Positions 1 through 8,105 are shown, counted from the first letter of the stretch. The stretch is 14,253 bases of DNA from CAZAMT01 sp964486145 (GCA_964486145.1 CAZAMT010000080.1:1-14253), one strand, 5' to 3'. A program made the numbers and translations. Notes: generated by a model not told the origin, from the sequence alone.

Positions 1-6
1 CAGTCG

Positions 7-39
7 ATTGAGCAGATTTGCGATAGCAAATCGCTCAAT
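7..39. repeat. Bulged palindromic hairpin at the left edge
   Basis: Two 7-bp arms pair perfectly on each side of one bulged A at 14: ATTGAGC (7-13) with GCTCAAT (33-39), and GATTTGC (15-21) with GCAAATC (26-32), closing a GATA loop. No T-run follows on either strand, so it is not a textbook intrinsic terminator. It lies 75 nt past the stop of the M28 peptidase gene and could act as a terminator or 3'-end stabiliser for that transcript, or be a dispersed palindromic element. The window edge hides whatever lies to its left. Confidence 0.6.
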
Positions 40-113
40 TTGGGTGTAATTATCCGTACCGTTTAAATGCAAATAAAATATTCCGACAGGCGGTAATCAC
101 CGGTTTGAATATT

Positions 114-1481
114 TTATAAACCATTCTGGTCAATCATATAAACCAGGGAAGCAATGGCAGCACTGCCCAGTTGCAATTCCCTTTGATGCACTTCTTCGAA
201 GGTATCGGTGGCAGCATGATGATATTTAAAATACCTGTGCCAGTCAGGTAAAAAACCAATAAGTGGCACACCCAATTCTTTTAATGGGTAAATATCCACT
301 CCACCGTACCCCCTTTTAAAAACAGAAATACCGTATGCTTCGAATGGTTTTTTCATTTCCTGAATGGATTGAATCACAGACGAATCAGCATCCATAGTAA
401 ATCCAAGGGGCGTAAAAGCACCACGGTCTGATTCAATGGCAACGAGGTGAAACTCATTCAGGCTATCAGCCCTTGCTGCATAAGCTTTACCACCGGATTG
501 CGACATTTCCTCATCCATGAACATCACAGCCCTGATTGTATGTTTAGGTTTAATATTCAGTGCATTAAACAATCTTAATACTTCGATGGACTGGATGCAT
601 CCTGCACCATTATCGTGCGCTCCTTCACCATTAAACCAGGTATCAATATGTCCTCCAATTACAATGAACTTCTCTGGATAGCTGCTTCCTTGAATTTCTC
701 CAATTACATTGTAAGATTCCTTTTCCGGCATATTTTCGCATGTTGTTTGGAGAAAAACCTTTGCATTGGGGTTTATCGTCAGTTTTTCACTCAACACATT
801 CGCGTCCAATGTACTAATGCACACTGCCGGAATCTTTGGAATTCCCTCTGCATATCTCATTACACCCGTGTGTGGATAATCGTCTAAAACATTGGTGGCT
901 GATCGTATAATAGCTCCAATCGCTCCTTTTTTTGCTGCTTCAACAGCTCCATAAACTCTGTATTTACCTGATTTACTGTAACCCTCAAATGTGTTGTAAA
1001 GTTCGTTTTCAAAAGGTTGATTGAAAAAAACCATTTTTCCGCGAACATTTTCTTCAGGCATCTTCTCAAGCATTTTAAAAGAAGATACCTCAACTATTTG
1101 CGATTCAACCCCGTTCCTTCCTGTGCCTATGGAAAAACCCAGAACACACACGGATAAATCCAGTCTGCTTCCATCTGGCAAAGAAATGTAACAAATTTCC
1201 GGCTTGCCACGCTTCCAGTTGGGTGCCATCAACGGCTGATAAAATACCGTATCGGCTCCCGCCTGATTGAGAAATTCCGCCGTAAGATCCAACGCTGTAT
1301 CAATTTCATCTGTTCCACTGAGTCTACCGGGAGCTTCTTTGCATAATCTATGTAATTGCTGGTATGATGTCCGGTCATTCAGAGCTTCATTGAAAATGGC
1401 ATCAACAACATCCTTGCCCGGAGACTGGGCAGTTATAATTTCACCAAATGACATTAAGAATAGAAAAAGCAAATACCTCAT
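114..1481 (-). CDS. Secreted M28 metallopeptidase, carboxypeptidase Q-like
   Basis: A 455-residue exported zinc peptidase. Residues 1-19 form a signal peptide ending TAQ. Residues about 125-245 look like a protease-associated (PA) insert (GKMVFF, AAKKGAIGAII, IPAVCIS). The M28 catalytic core follows. Seen zinc ligands and catalytic residues are H278 and D280 in GGHIDTW, D290 in AHDNGAG, the E324-E325 pair in MDEE, D352 in ESDRGAF, and H422 in YHHAATDT, so the di-zinc site is complete. The spacing and the ESDRGAF...YHHAATDT stretch recall human carboxypeptidase Q (472 aa), which cleaves dipeptides; aminopeptidase or dipeptidase activity in the periplasm or outside the cell is therefore inferred. 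The gene starts 69 nt after the OmpA gene on the same strand but has its own promoter candidate. The M28 assignment is near certain; the exact substrate is not. Confidence 0.93.
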   Translation of the reverse strand: MRYLLFLFLMSFGEIITAQSPGKDVVDAIFNEALNDRTSYQQLHRLCKEAPGRLSGTDEIDTALDLTAEFLNQAGADTVFYQPLMAPNWKRGKPEICYISLPDGSRLDLSVCVLGFSIGTGRNGVESQIVEVSSFKMLEKMPEENVRGKMVFFNQPFENELYNTFEGYSKSGKYRVYGAVEAAKKGAIGAIIRSATNVLDDYPHTGVMRYAEGIPKIPAVCISTLDANVLSEKLTINPNAKVFLQTTCENMPEKESYNVIGEIQGSSYPEKFIVIGGHIDTWFNGEGAHDNGAGCIQSIEVLRLFNALNIKPKHTIRAVMFMDEEMSQSGGKAYAARADSLNEFHLVAIESDRGAFTPLGFTMDADSSVIQSIQEMKKPFEAYGISVFKRGYGGVDIYPLKELGVPLIGFLPDWHRYFKYHHAATDTFEEVHQRELQLGSAAIASLVYMIDQNGL

Positions 1482-1507
1482 GATCTGAAACTATAAATTT
1501 CCAGGCG

Positions 1508-1540
1508 TAAATATAGAATAATTGGAGAAATAAAATCAAA
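1508..1540 (-). promoter_or_regulatory. Candidate Bacteroidota-type promoter of the M28 peptidase gene
   Basis: On the minus strand TTTG (plus-strand 1537-1540) is followed after 21 nt by TATATTTA (plus-strand 1508-1515). This matches the Bacteroidota -33 TTTG and 7 of 8 positions of the -7 TAnnTTTG consensus. The spacing is in the accepted range and the predicted start would give a leader of about 20 nt. The region is AT-rich, so a chance match is possible. Confidence 0.35.
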
Positions 1541-1550
1541 TATCGTGTTC

Positions 1551-2726
1551 TTAATGCACGTGGATTTCCACTCTTCTGTTCATGAATCGTTGTTCTTCAC
1601 TTACGTTATTATTCAACGGTTCAAGCTCTCCTTTACCTTTTATTTGCAGTCTTTTGGTGCTTATATCCTTTTTGGTTAGCAATCGTGCAACCTCTTTTGC
1701 GCGTTTTTTTGAGAGTGTCATGTTGTAATGAGTATCGCCAGTGGAGTCGGTATGTCCAATGAGAGATACCTTTATATCGGGATGAGACTGCATAAAACTG
1801 GCCAGATCAATAATTGTATTTTTAAATGAATCATTAACAATCGTTTGGTTAAAATCAAACAAAACGGGTTGAAAAATTGGGGGGTCAGCCATGTTTTTGG
1901 CCTGGTCTGATGATTTTTTGCCGGTTTTGTTTTGTGTTGTTTCGTACAATGCAAGAAATTTCTTGTTGACCGGGGCTACAAGAATATCATCTATCAGGTA
2001 ATAGGAGCAGTTAAGGTCGCTACGTGTAAAAAGGTCTTTTTCGTTTGTTTCATTATCTGATCTAAAATTACCGATGGTAATGTACTTTTCACTTCCTGTT
2101 GCCGTGTACAATCCTTCAATTTTCATCCACTTTCCTTTTTGATCCATAAACTGATTGGGAGGGTTACCCACATGTTCTTGCAGCGGCAAATGTTCTATAA
2201 AATTTGTGACATTAACAAGTGTATCACTAAAAGATGCGCCCATGCCATCCAGTGCATACCTTGAATAACCCGCGAGTGAAACGTAAAACCGCACCAGGTA
2301 AACCTGCCCGGCCTCCATGAGTTTCTTTAATTCAGCCTGAATGTATTCTCTGACTTCAACAACTTTTCCGAAATTGTTGGTGTACCTGCCGGCAATCAAT
2401 CCTACATACCCATATCCCGATTTCGGATTTAAATGACCAACCCAGTTACTTGGTACACCGGCTTGATTGCTGCACACATTAAAATAATCGGGGGTACCTC
2501 CGGTTGGCATTGTCCAGTCATCAACAAAATAAGATTTCGGAATAATGGTGTATTTATCAGGGCATTGGCGGAAATTGTGGAAATCACTGTTCGGAACGAT
2601 ATTATATGAATACAACTCCGTCTTCAAATCCGCCAAATAAAGATTAACGGAATCCTGTACCTGGCCATTAACCGGTCTGATTGTATATAAACAGACACTG
2701 ATACATATGATGAGTTTTATTTTCAT
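1551..2726 (-). CDS. OmpA-family outer membrane protein with N-terminal beta-sandwich-like module
   Basis: A 391-residue envelope protein. Residues 1-22 are a signal peptide. Residues about 40-252 form a module seen in many Bacteroidota surface proteins (NIVPNSDFH, GTPDYFN, YGYVGL, YLIDDI) that reads like a galactose-binding or jelly-roll fold. A linker rich in Lys, Asn and Gln (about 260-285) leads to a C-terminal OmpA domain (287-391). That domain has the peptidoglycan-binding pattern GHTDSTG with D327, LSKKRA with R342, and NRRVEI near the end. No transmembrane barrel is visible, so the protein probably attaches to peptidoglycan through its C-terminus and presents the N-terminal module to a partner or glycan. 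That role is inference. The gene is divergent from the nitroreductase and shares no tight operon with the M28 gene downstream. Confidence 0.9.
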   Translation of the reverse strand: MKIKLIICISVCLYTIRPVNGQVQDSVNLYLADLKTELYSYNIVPNSDFHNFRQCPDKYTIIPKSYFVDDWTMPTGGTPDYFNVCSNQAGVPSNWVGHLNPKSGYGYVGLIAGRYTNNFGKVVEVREYIQAELKKLMEAGQVYLVRFYVSLAGYSRYALDGMGASFSDTLVNVTNFIEHLPLQEHVGNPPNQFMDQKGKWMKIEGLYTATGSEKYITIGNFRSDNETNEKDLFTRSDLNCSYYLIDDILVAPVNKKFLALYETTQNKTGKKSSDQAKNMADPPIFQPVLFDFNQTIVNDSFKNTIIDLASFMQSHPDIKVSLIGHTDSTGDTHYNMTLSKKRAKEVARLLTKKDISTKRLQIKGKGELEPLNNNVSEEQRFMNRRVEIHVH

Positions 2727-2921
2727 ACCACTCCACTGCTACATTATAAAAACAATTCACTAAGAAATTATATGAATACTAACCCCTAAAATTTCAGAAT
2801 ATTATAATAATATTTTAATTGAACACATGTCAATAGTAAAACAAACATTAATTACGTTTTGTTAACCATGTAAATCTGAATTTCTGCGAAAAAATAAATT
2901 TTACAATTAAATCAACTTAAA
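2727..2921. other. Divergent AT-rich intergenic region with a 17-bp palindrome
   Basis: This 195-nt stretch separates the OmpA gene (-) from the nitroreductase gene (+) and must hold both promoters. It contains a perfect odd-centred palindrome, AATATTATAATAATATT, at 2798-2814. A TACGTTTT element at 2853-2860 resembles a -7 box for the nitroreductase but has no -33 TTG at proper spacing, so it is not called as a promoter. No ORF or RNA gene is apparent. Confidence 0.4.
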
Positions 2922-3527
2922 ATGGAGATTACAAAAAGCGTTGTCAATGAAACCATTAAAAATCGAAGAACAATTTATCCGGTAAATTTCGACCCGGATA
3001 AAAAAATTGAAGATGTATCAGTTATCCGTGAAATACTGGAACATGCCGTGTGGGCTCCAACGCATAAACTAACGCAACCCTGGCAGTTTAAGGTTTTTCA
3101 CGGTGATGGGGTACGGGTGTTTTTTGAAAAACAACAAGAGATTTACAAACAGATTACACCAATAGCAGATTTTCGAGAAAAGAAATACAATAAATACATG
3201 GAAAAAGCCGAACAAGTATCCATGGTAATTGCTGTTTGGATGCAACGTGATCCGAAGGAACGTGTGCCCGAAATTGAAGAAATTGTAGCCACGGGATGTG
3301 TCATAGAAAATATTTACCTAAGCCTGAAACCATATGGGATTGCAGGATATTTAAGCACCGGAGATATTTGTTACACCCAGCAAATGAAGGATTTCTTAAA
3401 AATAGGTCCAAAAGATAAATGCCTGGGATTTTTTCAGCTTGGTTACCCCAAAGAAGAGTTGAAACTACCCGAACGAAAAAGAATTCCGGCCAGAGACAAA
3501 ACGGAATGGATAACATCTGGTTTCTGA
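2922..3527 (+). CDS. Nitroreductase-family FMN oxidoreductase
   Basis: A 201-residue cytoplasmic flavoprotein without signal peptide or membrane segment, of normal length for the compact YdjA-like branch of the nitroreductase superfamily. Visible family features are the N-terminal Arg pair NRRTIYP (R15-R16, expected to contact FMN phosphate), APTHKLTQPWQF (45-56), the helix leading to GYLSTGD (142-148), and LGFFQLGYP (168-176) near the C-terminus. Members reduce nitroaromatics, quinones or enones with NAD(P)H; the physiological substrate is unknown. It starts at the ATG following an A-rich leader, with no Shine-Dalgarno, as usual in this phylum. Its stop is only 7 nt from the stop of the convergent response regulator gene, so the transcripts probably overlap. 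It looks monocistronic. Confidence 0.9.
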   Translation: MEITKSVVNETIKNRRTIYPVNFDPDKKIEDVSVIREILEHAVWAPTHKLTQPWQFKVFHGDGVRVFFEKQQEIYKQITPIADFREKKYNKYMEKAEQVSMVIAVWMQRDPKERVPEIEEIVATGCVIENIYLSLKPYGIAGYLSTGDICYTQQMKDFLKIGPKDKCLGFFQLGYPKEELKLPERKRIPARDKTEWITSGF

Positions 3528-3534
3528 ACCCAAA

Positions 3535-4266
3535 TCACCCCATTCCACGTTCCTTTAATACCTTGCTTAGACTACCTTTGTAAGTCTCACTTACTGGTAT
3601 TGTTTTGTCTTGGATCAATATACGGTTGCGTTCAATAACTTTAATTTTGTCAACAGCTACCATGTATGATTTATGCACGCGGATAAAATTGTCAACAGGT
3701 AGAATTTCTTCCATTTTTTTAAAGTTTTGCAGCGTCATTATTTTATCCGAAGAAGTTATGATCCGCAAATAATCACCCTGACCTTCAATGTAAAGAATAT
3801 CATTGAAATTTACTTTAAGGAATTTCGAATCCGCTTTCACAAAAAAATAGTCGTATTTTGGGTTGGATATGGTAAGGTTCCCGGTATCATCAGATGTACT
3901 GCTATTACTTTGTTTCCTTTCAAAAACCTTGTTACAAGCCAAAACAAACCGGTCAAATGAAATTGGTTTTAGCAGATAGTCCACAATGTCGAGTTCGTAT
4001 CCCTTCAATGCATAATTATCGAATGCCGTGGTTAATATGATGAAAGGCTTGTACGGCAATACTTTAATCAACTGGATACCGGTAAGATCCTCCATTTGAA
4101 TATCAAGAAATACCAGATCAACTTCCTTGTTCCTCATGAATTCCAACGCGTCTAACGGCCCTGTAAAGCTTTGCATATGATGAAGATAGGGAATTTTTCG
4201 GATGTAATCCTCAATGATATCAATAGCCAAAGGTTCATCATCTACGGCAACACAGTTAATCTTCAT
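3535..4266 (-). CDS. LytTR-family DNA-binding response regulator
   Basis: A 243-residue two-component response regulator. The receiver domain (about 1-118) has the acidic pocket D9-D10, the phosphoacceptor D55 in LVFLD, the switch threonine T80 in ILTTA, and the conserved K100 in YLLKP. A short linker (about 118-134) leads to a LytTR DNA-binding domain (about 135-238), recognisable from YFFVKADSKF, DILYIEGQGDYL, FIRVHKSYMV and the IPVSETYK region. The kinase gene lies immediately upstream, 6 nt away, so the two are almost certainly co-transcribed and form a cognate pair. LytTR regulators normally bind direct repeats near target promoters. The divergent outer membrane receptor gene beyond the kinase is the closest candidate target, which is an inference from position only. 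Confidence 0.96.
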   Translation of the reverse strand: MKINCVAVDDEPLAIDIIEDYIRKIPYLHHMQSFTGPLDALEFMRNKEVDLVFLDIQMEDLTGIQLIKVLPYKPFIILTTAFDNYALKGYELDIVDYLLKPISFDRFVLACNKVFERKQSNSSTSDDTGNLTISNPKYDYFFVKADSKFLKVNFNDILYIEGQGDYLRIITSSDKIMTLQNFKKMEEILPVDNFIRVHKSYMVAVDKIKVIERNRILIQDKTIPVSETYKGSLSKVLKERGMG

Positions 4267-4272
4267 AATGGT

Positions 4273-5298
4273 CTAATTCGTTTCAAAAATCAACAGTTTA
4301 ATAATGTAATGTTTTGCGCTATCATCGATCTGTAAATCATGAGCTGAAGGATAAATAAGCTGCAAACGCCGTTTCACATTTATTAATCCGATCCCACCCT
4401 GAATCCGGGAAGTTGCATGTTTATCCTTTGGTACCTTATTTCTCACCTCAAAGTATATTTTATCGCTGGCAGCATTCAGTTTTATTTCTATTCCGGGAGG
4501 GTTGGATTTTTTGTCACAGTGCTTAAATGCATTCTCCACAAAAGGAATTAACAGCATAGGGGCAATTTTTTTGTTTTTGGTTTCTCCGGTCAAATCAAAT
4601 TTTACAAAATCCTTCTGCTTTAATCGCAATAATTGCAATTCAATGAAACTAAACAAATAATCGGTTTCTTTTTCAAGCATTACCTTATCCGTTGAAGCTT
4701 CATATAACATGTAGCGCATTATCTCTGACAATTTCATAATTGCTGAAGGTGCATTGCTTGCTTGCTGATAAACCAGTGAATAAACATTATTCAAGGTGTT
4801 GAACAGAAAATGCGGGCTAACCTGCGATTTTAGCAAAGCAAGTTCACTATCCTGGTTTTGCTTTATCAGTTCATTTTTTAAACGTTGATCAGCAATCCAG
4901 TTTTCAGTTAACCTAATAAATCCTGCATACGCTATAAACAGAAGGGTTCCAACAAATTCCCTAAAATGGTGTGCTGTTGGTGTAAATTTTTTAAAGAAAC
5001 GTATATCCAGTTCTTCAGCAACCAAAAGAATGATCCTACTGGTTATATATCCATAAGCCATCGCAAACAGAAGGATTATTGCAATCCAAACCACTTTTTT
5101 TGTGGATTTTAGCAAATAGGGAACAAATACCAGGTATGCCAAATAAAAACAAATAATGTTGATTCCAAAGTCGAGAAAGAACATGTACATGCGCTTCATG
5201 TCATTTGAATGCCGCAAAAAAGTATAGAAGAAATGCGGAAGTATTGTAAACAGGATCCAAAATCCAACGTGTATAAATATTTTTAGCGTTTTGTTCAT
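4273..5298 (-). CDS. LytS/YehU-type sensor histidine kinase
   Basis: A 341-residue inner-membrane kinase. Four hydrophobic segments can be seen at about 8-27, 40-62, 69-94 and 115-130, followed by a short coiled linker (about 133-155). The His_kinase domain has the phosphoacceptor H163 in QVSPHFLFNTLNN. The ATPase part has the N-box PFVENAFKH (N256) and the glycine box GGIGLINVKRRL (301-312). There is no separate periplasmic sensor domain, so the signal is probably perceived in or near the membrane; the ligand is unknown. It is the first gene of a two-gene operon with the LytTR regulator. It is transcribed away from the outer membrane receptor gene, across a 236-nt control region. Confidence 0.95.
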   Translation of the reverse strand: MNKTLKIFIHVGFWILFTILPHFFYTFLRHSNDMKRMYMFFLDFGINIICFYLAYLVFVPYLLKSTKKVVWIAIILLFAMAYGYITSRIILLVAEELDIRFFKKFTPTAHHFREFVGTLLFIAYAGFIRLTENWIADQRLKNELIKQNQDSELALLKSQVSPHFLFNTLNNVYSLVYQQASNAPSAIMKLSEIMRYMLYEASTDKVMLEKETDYLFSFIELQLLRLKQKDFVKFDLTGETKNKKIAPMLLIPFVENAFKHCDKKSNPPGIEIKLNAASDKIYFEVRNKVPKDKHATSRIQGGIGLINVKRRLQLIYPSAHDLQIDDSAKHYIIKLLIFETN

Positions 5299-5534
5299 TT
5301 TTCTATAGCAAAATCATTCTACTAAATTAAATAAAACCTGAAAACTGGATTGGTTTTAATTATTTAATCGATGACAGCCTGAACCAGTTCCGTAAAATGT
5401 TGTTTATCATCTGTAAAGTTCATTTGATCTTAGATTTTTATGTCATCGATGTATTCCCGGGTTTGGTCGATTTTATTTTTTTATGTAAAGAATTCAATTG
5501 ATCTTTGAAGCAAAGAAAAATACAAACTTTAATA
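5299..5534. promoter_or_regulatory. Divergent control region with a 10-bp inverted repeat
   Basis: The region lies between the start of the kinase gene (-) and the receptor gene (+). It carries a perfect inverted repeat: ATCGATGACA (5367-5376) and TGTCATCGAT (5441-5450), 64 nt apart. AAAGTTCAT at 5415-5423 matches the degenerate LytTR half-site pattern, and a poorer relative, CCAGTTCCG, lies at 5384-5392, 31 nt upstream start to start. GATCTTTG at 5500-5507 matches 7 of 8 positions of the -7 consensus just before the receptor start, but without a clear -33 TTG. These are candidate operator elements only; no ORF is apparent here. Confidence 0.4.
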
Positions 5535-8000
5535 ATGAAAAGCATACTTACGATTATTTTATCAGTATTATATTTTATAACCTATGCGCAGCCAGGCAAC
5601 AGGTCTGCTGCCATTGCCGATTTCAAAGGAACCATTTCAGGAAAGGTTATGAATGAGAAAAAAGACGCAGGTATTGAATACGCCAATGTTGTATTATATC
5701 GTTTGCGTGATTCATCTATGGTGACCGGAACCATAACAGACAAGAATGGTCAGTTTTTAATGGAGGAAGTACCTGCCGGTAAGTTTTACCTTGCTGCGAA
5801 TTTTATCGGTTTTGAAAAATCAGTCGTTGACGACATTTTGGTAACACCTCGAAATCCTGACATTGCCATCGAACCGATTGTACTGAAAGTGGCAGTTACC
5901 GAACTGGATGGAGCAGAAATTGTTGGAAACAAAAGTTATGTGGAATACAAAATTGATAAAAAGGTTGTGAATGTTGCTCAACATGTAAATGCCTCGGGAG
6001 GAACGGCATCCGATGTACTGGAAAACGTTCCGGGGGTTAAAGTTGATTTGGAAGGGAACGTAGAATTGAGGGGAAGCAGCAATTTCACGGTGCTTATCGA
6101 TGGTCGTCCAACCATCATGGAAGGCAGTGACGCGCTAAATCAGCTTCCGGCAAGTGCCATTCAGAATATTGAAATTATCACAAATCCATCAGCCAAATAT
6201 GATCCTGATGGAACCGCCGGAATCATTAATATTATTATGAAAAAACAAAAACTGCGCGGTACTTCCGGGATAATAAATGCATCCGCAGGCACAAGTCCCA
6301 TGTATTCAGGAGATATTCTCATAAATCACCGTGCCGGTAAATTAAATCTTTCTGCAAGTGTTAATTATGGCAACAGGACTTTTGAAAGATTTTCAGACAC
6401 ATATCGCGAAACTTATCTCGAGGATGATACTACATTCCTGACCGAAACAGGTACAGGTGAAATGTTTAGAAACAATGTGGGAGCGAAGCTTGGCGCTGAT
6501 TACAGTATTTCAGACAACAACACAATGAACCTTTCATTTGGTTATCGTAATTTTCAATTTGGCAGATCAGGTATCGACCAGCAGCATTATTACAGTAAAA
6601 ATGACTTTTTTAATGATTATTTCATTTCTGATAATGGTTTTGAAATTGACATTTCAGGATATGAATTTCAGATTGGAGATGTTCATCGGTTTAACAATAA
6701 AGGGCATGAAATTCGTTTTGATGGTATTTTCAACACCAGTTGGCTTGAACGGGAATCACCGTTTGAAAAAATAGCAAGTAATGCTGAAGGAGCAAACCTG
6801 GGGTTGGATGAAAAAGACCGAAGAACATCAAATGACAGCGATTATGATATTCGAATAAACCTTGACTATAGCTGGCCGTTCACCGAAGGAGGTATGATTG
6901 AAGCAGGATACCAGATGCGATTTGTAAATTCAAATTCCGAATACGACCTTGAAAGGTATGATGAAACAACAGACAGCTTCATTGACGATGACAACATGAG
7001 CAATGCATTTGATTTCAGTCGCAACATTCAGGCTTTTTATTTCACATATAGCAATTCATTTGTTGGATTTGATATCAAAGCTGGTCTGCGTGCCGAATAT
7101 ACCGATCGTTTACTTGATCAATTGACCTTAGATGAACAATACAAATATGAAAGTCTTGATTTCTATCCCAGTGCTTACATCACAAGAAAATTTGGTGAAG
7201 GAAACCAGTTTCAGGCGAGTTACAGTCGCCGAATTAACCGACCACGCGATTATTACCTCAATCCATACACATTTTTATCTGATGGATTTTCAGCATTTGT
7301 GGGAAATCCGAATCTGGAACCGGATTTTGCCAATTCCTATGAACTGAATTATCAAAAACGGTTTAATCAATCATTTTTATCAGTAGAAACATACTTCCGG
7401 CAGGTGAATAACAAAATGACACGAACTCTCAAACTCAATCAAGAGGGAATCATGGAGAGAACCATGGATAATCTTGATAAAGATTATGCACTTGGCATTG
7501 AATTAATGGGTAACCTGAAGTTGTTAAAATGGTGGACTTTGATTCCATCGGTCGATTTGTACAGATATCATCTTGAGGGTGCCGGTGATCGCTCAGATAT
7601 TGTAAAAGATAACAATAACTGGAATTTTATGCTCAACTCCCAGTTTTCACTTAATACCGGCACACGCATTGATATAAGTTCGTTTTACCGCAGTCCTTCC
7701 ATCTCCGTTGATGGGACCAGGGATGATATGTTTTTTGTCGGTATCGGCGCGCGCCAGGATTTTCTTAAAAGAAAACTTACCGTAACCGCGAGGGTTCAGG
7801 ATGTTTTTGACTCAAGAAGAATGAGTTTCACATCTTCGGGTGAAAATTTCTATTCCGAATATAAATTTCGCATGAAAGCTCCCATTTTCACCATCAGCCT
7901 GAGCTATAAACTAAATAACTACCGACCCGATCGAAGGGAAAGAGGTGGTGGATATGACGGCGGGGATGGTGGAGACGGAGGCATGGATATGATGATGTAA
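5535..8000 (+). CDS. TonB-receptor-like outer membrane beta-barrel protein (OMP_b-brl_3 type)
   Basis: An 821-residue outer membrane protein. The start is placed at ATG 5535 because a clear signal peptide begins there (MKSILTI to TYAQ, residues 1-19); the frame stays open upstream to a TTG at 5505, which would prefix ten polar residues. Domains in order are a carboxypeptidase-D-like regulatory beta-sandwich (about 33-118, GKVMN, TDKNGQF, GFEK), a plug domain (about 145-240, DVLENVPGV, VLIDGRP, NPSAKYDPDGTAGIINI), then a long beta-barrel ending at about 796. The last 25 residues form an Arg then Gly/Asp/Met tail. No SusD partner is next to it, so it is not a typical polysaccharide-utilisation SusC. 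Its ligand is unknown. It faces the LytS/LytTR pair and ends at a strong terminator, so it is a single-gene unit that the pair may regulate. Confidence 0.92.
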   Translation: MKSILTIILSVLYFITYAQPGNRSAAIADFKGTISGKVMNEKKDAGIEYANVVLYRLRDSSMVTGTITDKNGQFLMEEVPAGKFYLAANFIGFEKSVVDDILVTPRNPDIAIEPIVLKVAVTELDGAEIVGNKSYVEYKIDKKVVNVAQHVNASGGTASDVLENVPGVKVDLEGNVELRGSSNFTVLIDGRPTIMEGSDALNQLPASAIQNIEIITNPSAKYDPDGTAGIINIIMKKQKLRGTSGIINASAGTSPMYSGDILINHRAGKLNLSASVNYGNRTFERFSDTYRETYLEDDTTFLTETGTGEMFRNNVGAKLGADYSISDNNTMNLSFGYRNFQFGRSGIDQQHYYSKNDFFNDYFISDNGFEIDISGYEFQIGDVHRFNNKGHEIRFDGIFNTSWLERESPFEKIASNAEGANLGLDEKDRRTSNDSDYDIRINLDYSWPFTEGGMIEAGYQMRFVNSNSEYDLERYDETTDSFIDDDNMSNAFDFSRNIQAFYFTYSNSFVGFDIKAGLRAEYTDRLLDQLTLDEQYKYESLDFYPSAYITRKFGEGNQFQASYSRRINRPRDYYLNPYTFLSDGFSAFVGNPNLEPDFANSYELNYQKRFNQSFLSVETYFRQVNNKMTRTLKLNQEGIMERTMDNLDKDYALGIELMGNLKLLKWWTLIPSVDLYRYHLEGAGDRSDIVKDNNNWNFMLNSQFSLNTGTRIDISSFYRSPSISVDGTRDDMFFVGIGARQDFLKRKLTVTARVQDVFDSRRMSFTSSGENFYSEYKFRMKAPIFTISLSYKLNNYRPDRRERGGGYDGGDGGDGGMDMMM

Positions 8001-8041
8001 TCAACAAAATAGCAGACAACAGAGTAAAAGTTGAATTTTAA

Positions 8042-8083
8042 GCAGAAGAAGCCGGGAAAATATTTTTCCTGGCTTTTTTCTGC
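8042..8083 (+). terminator. Intrinsic terminator of the outer membrane receptor gene
   Basis: A strong stem forms between AAGCCGGGAAAA (8049-8060) and TTTTCCTGGCTT (8064-8075), with one G-T wobble and a TAT loop. It is followed by a T-run through 8079, and GCAGAA/TTCTGC outer pairing can extend the stem. It begins about 40 nt after the receptor stop and separates that gene from the GH31 gene. Confidence 0.85.
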
Positions 8084-8105
8084 TTTACATGATTCAATTT
8101 TGGTG

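Noticed and set aside
615..1093. Open frames of 69-90 codons overlapping the M28 gene on both strands
   Set aside because: The M28 frame has all catalytic residues across this stretch; the overlapping frames show no motifs, signal peptide or separate start context.
2819..2860. TTG (2819-2821) with TACGTTTT (2853-2860) as a nitroreductase promoter
   Set aside because: The spacer is 31 nt, well beyond the range of about 17-23 nt for this promoter class.
5505..5534. Extended TTG start for the outer membrane receptor
   Set aside because: It would add ten mostly polar and basic residues before a textbook signal peptide that begins at ATG 5535, and it overlaps a -7-like GATCTTTG element.
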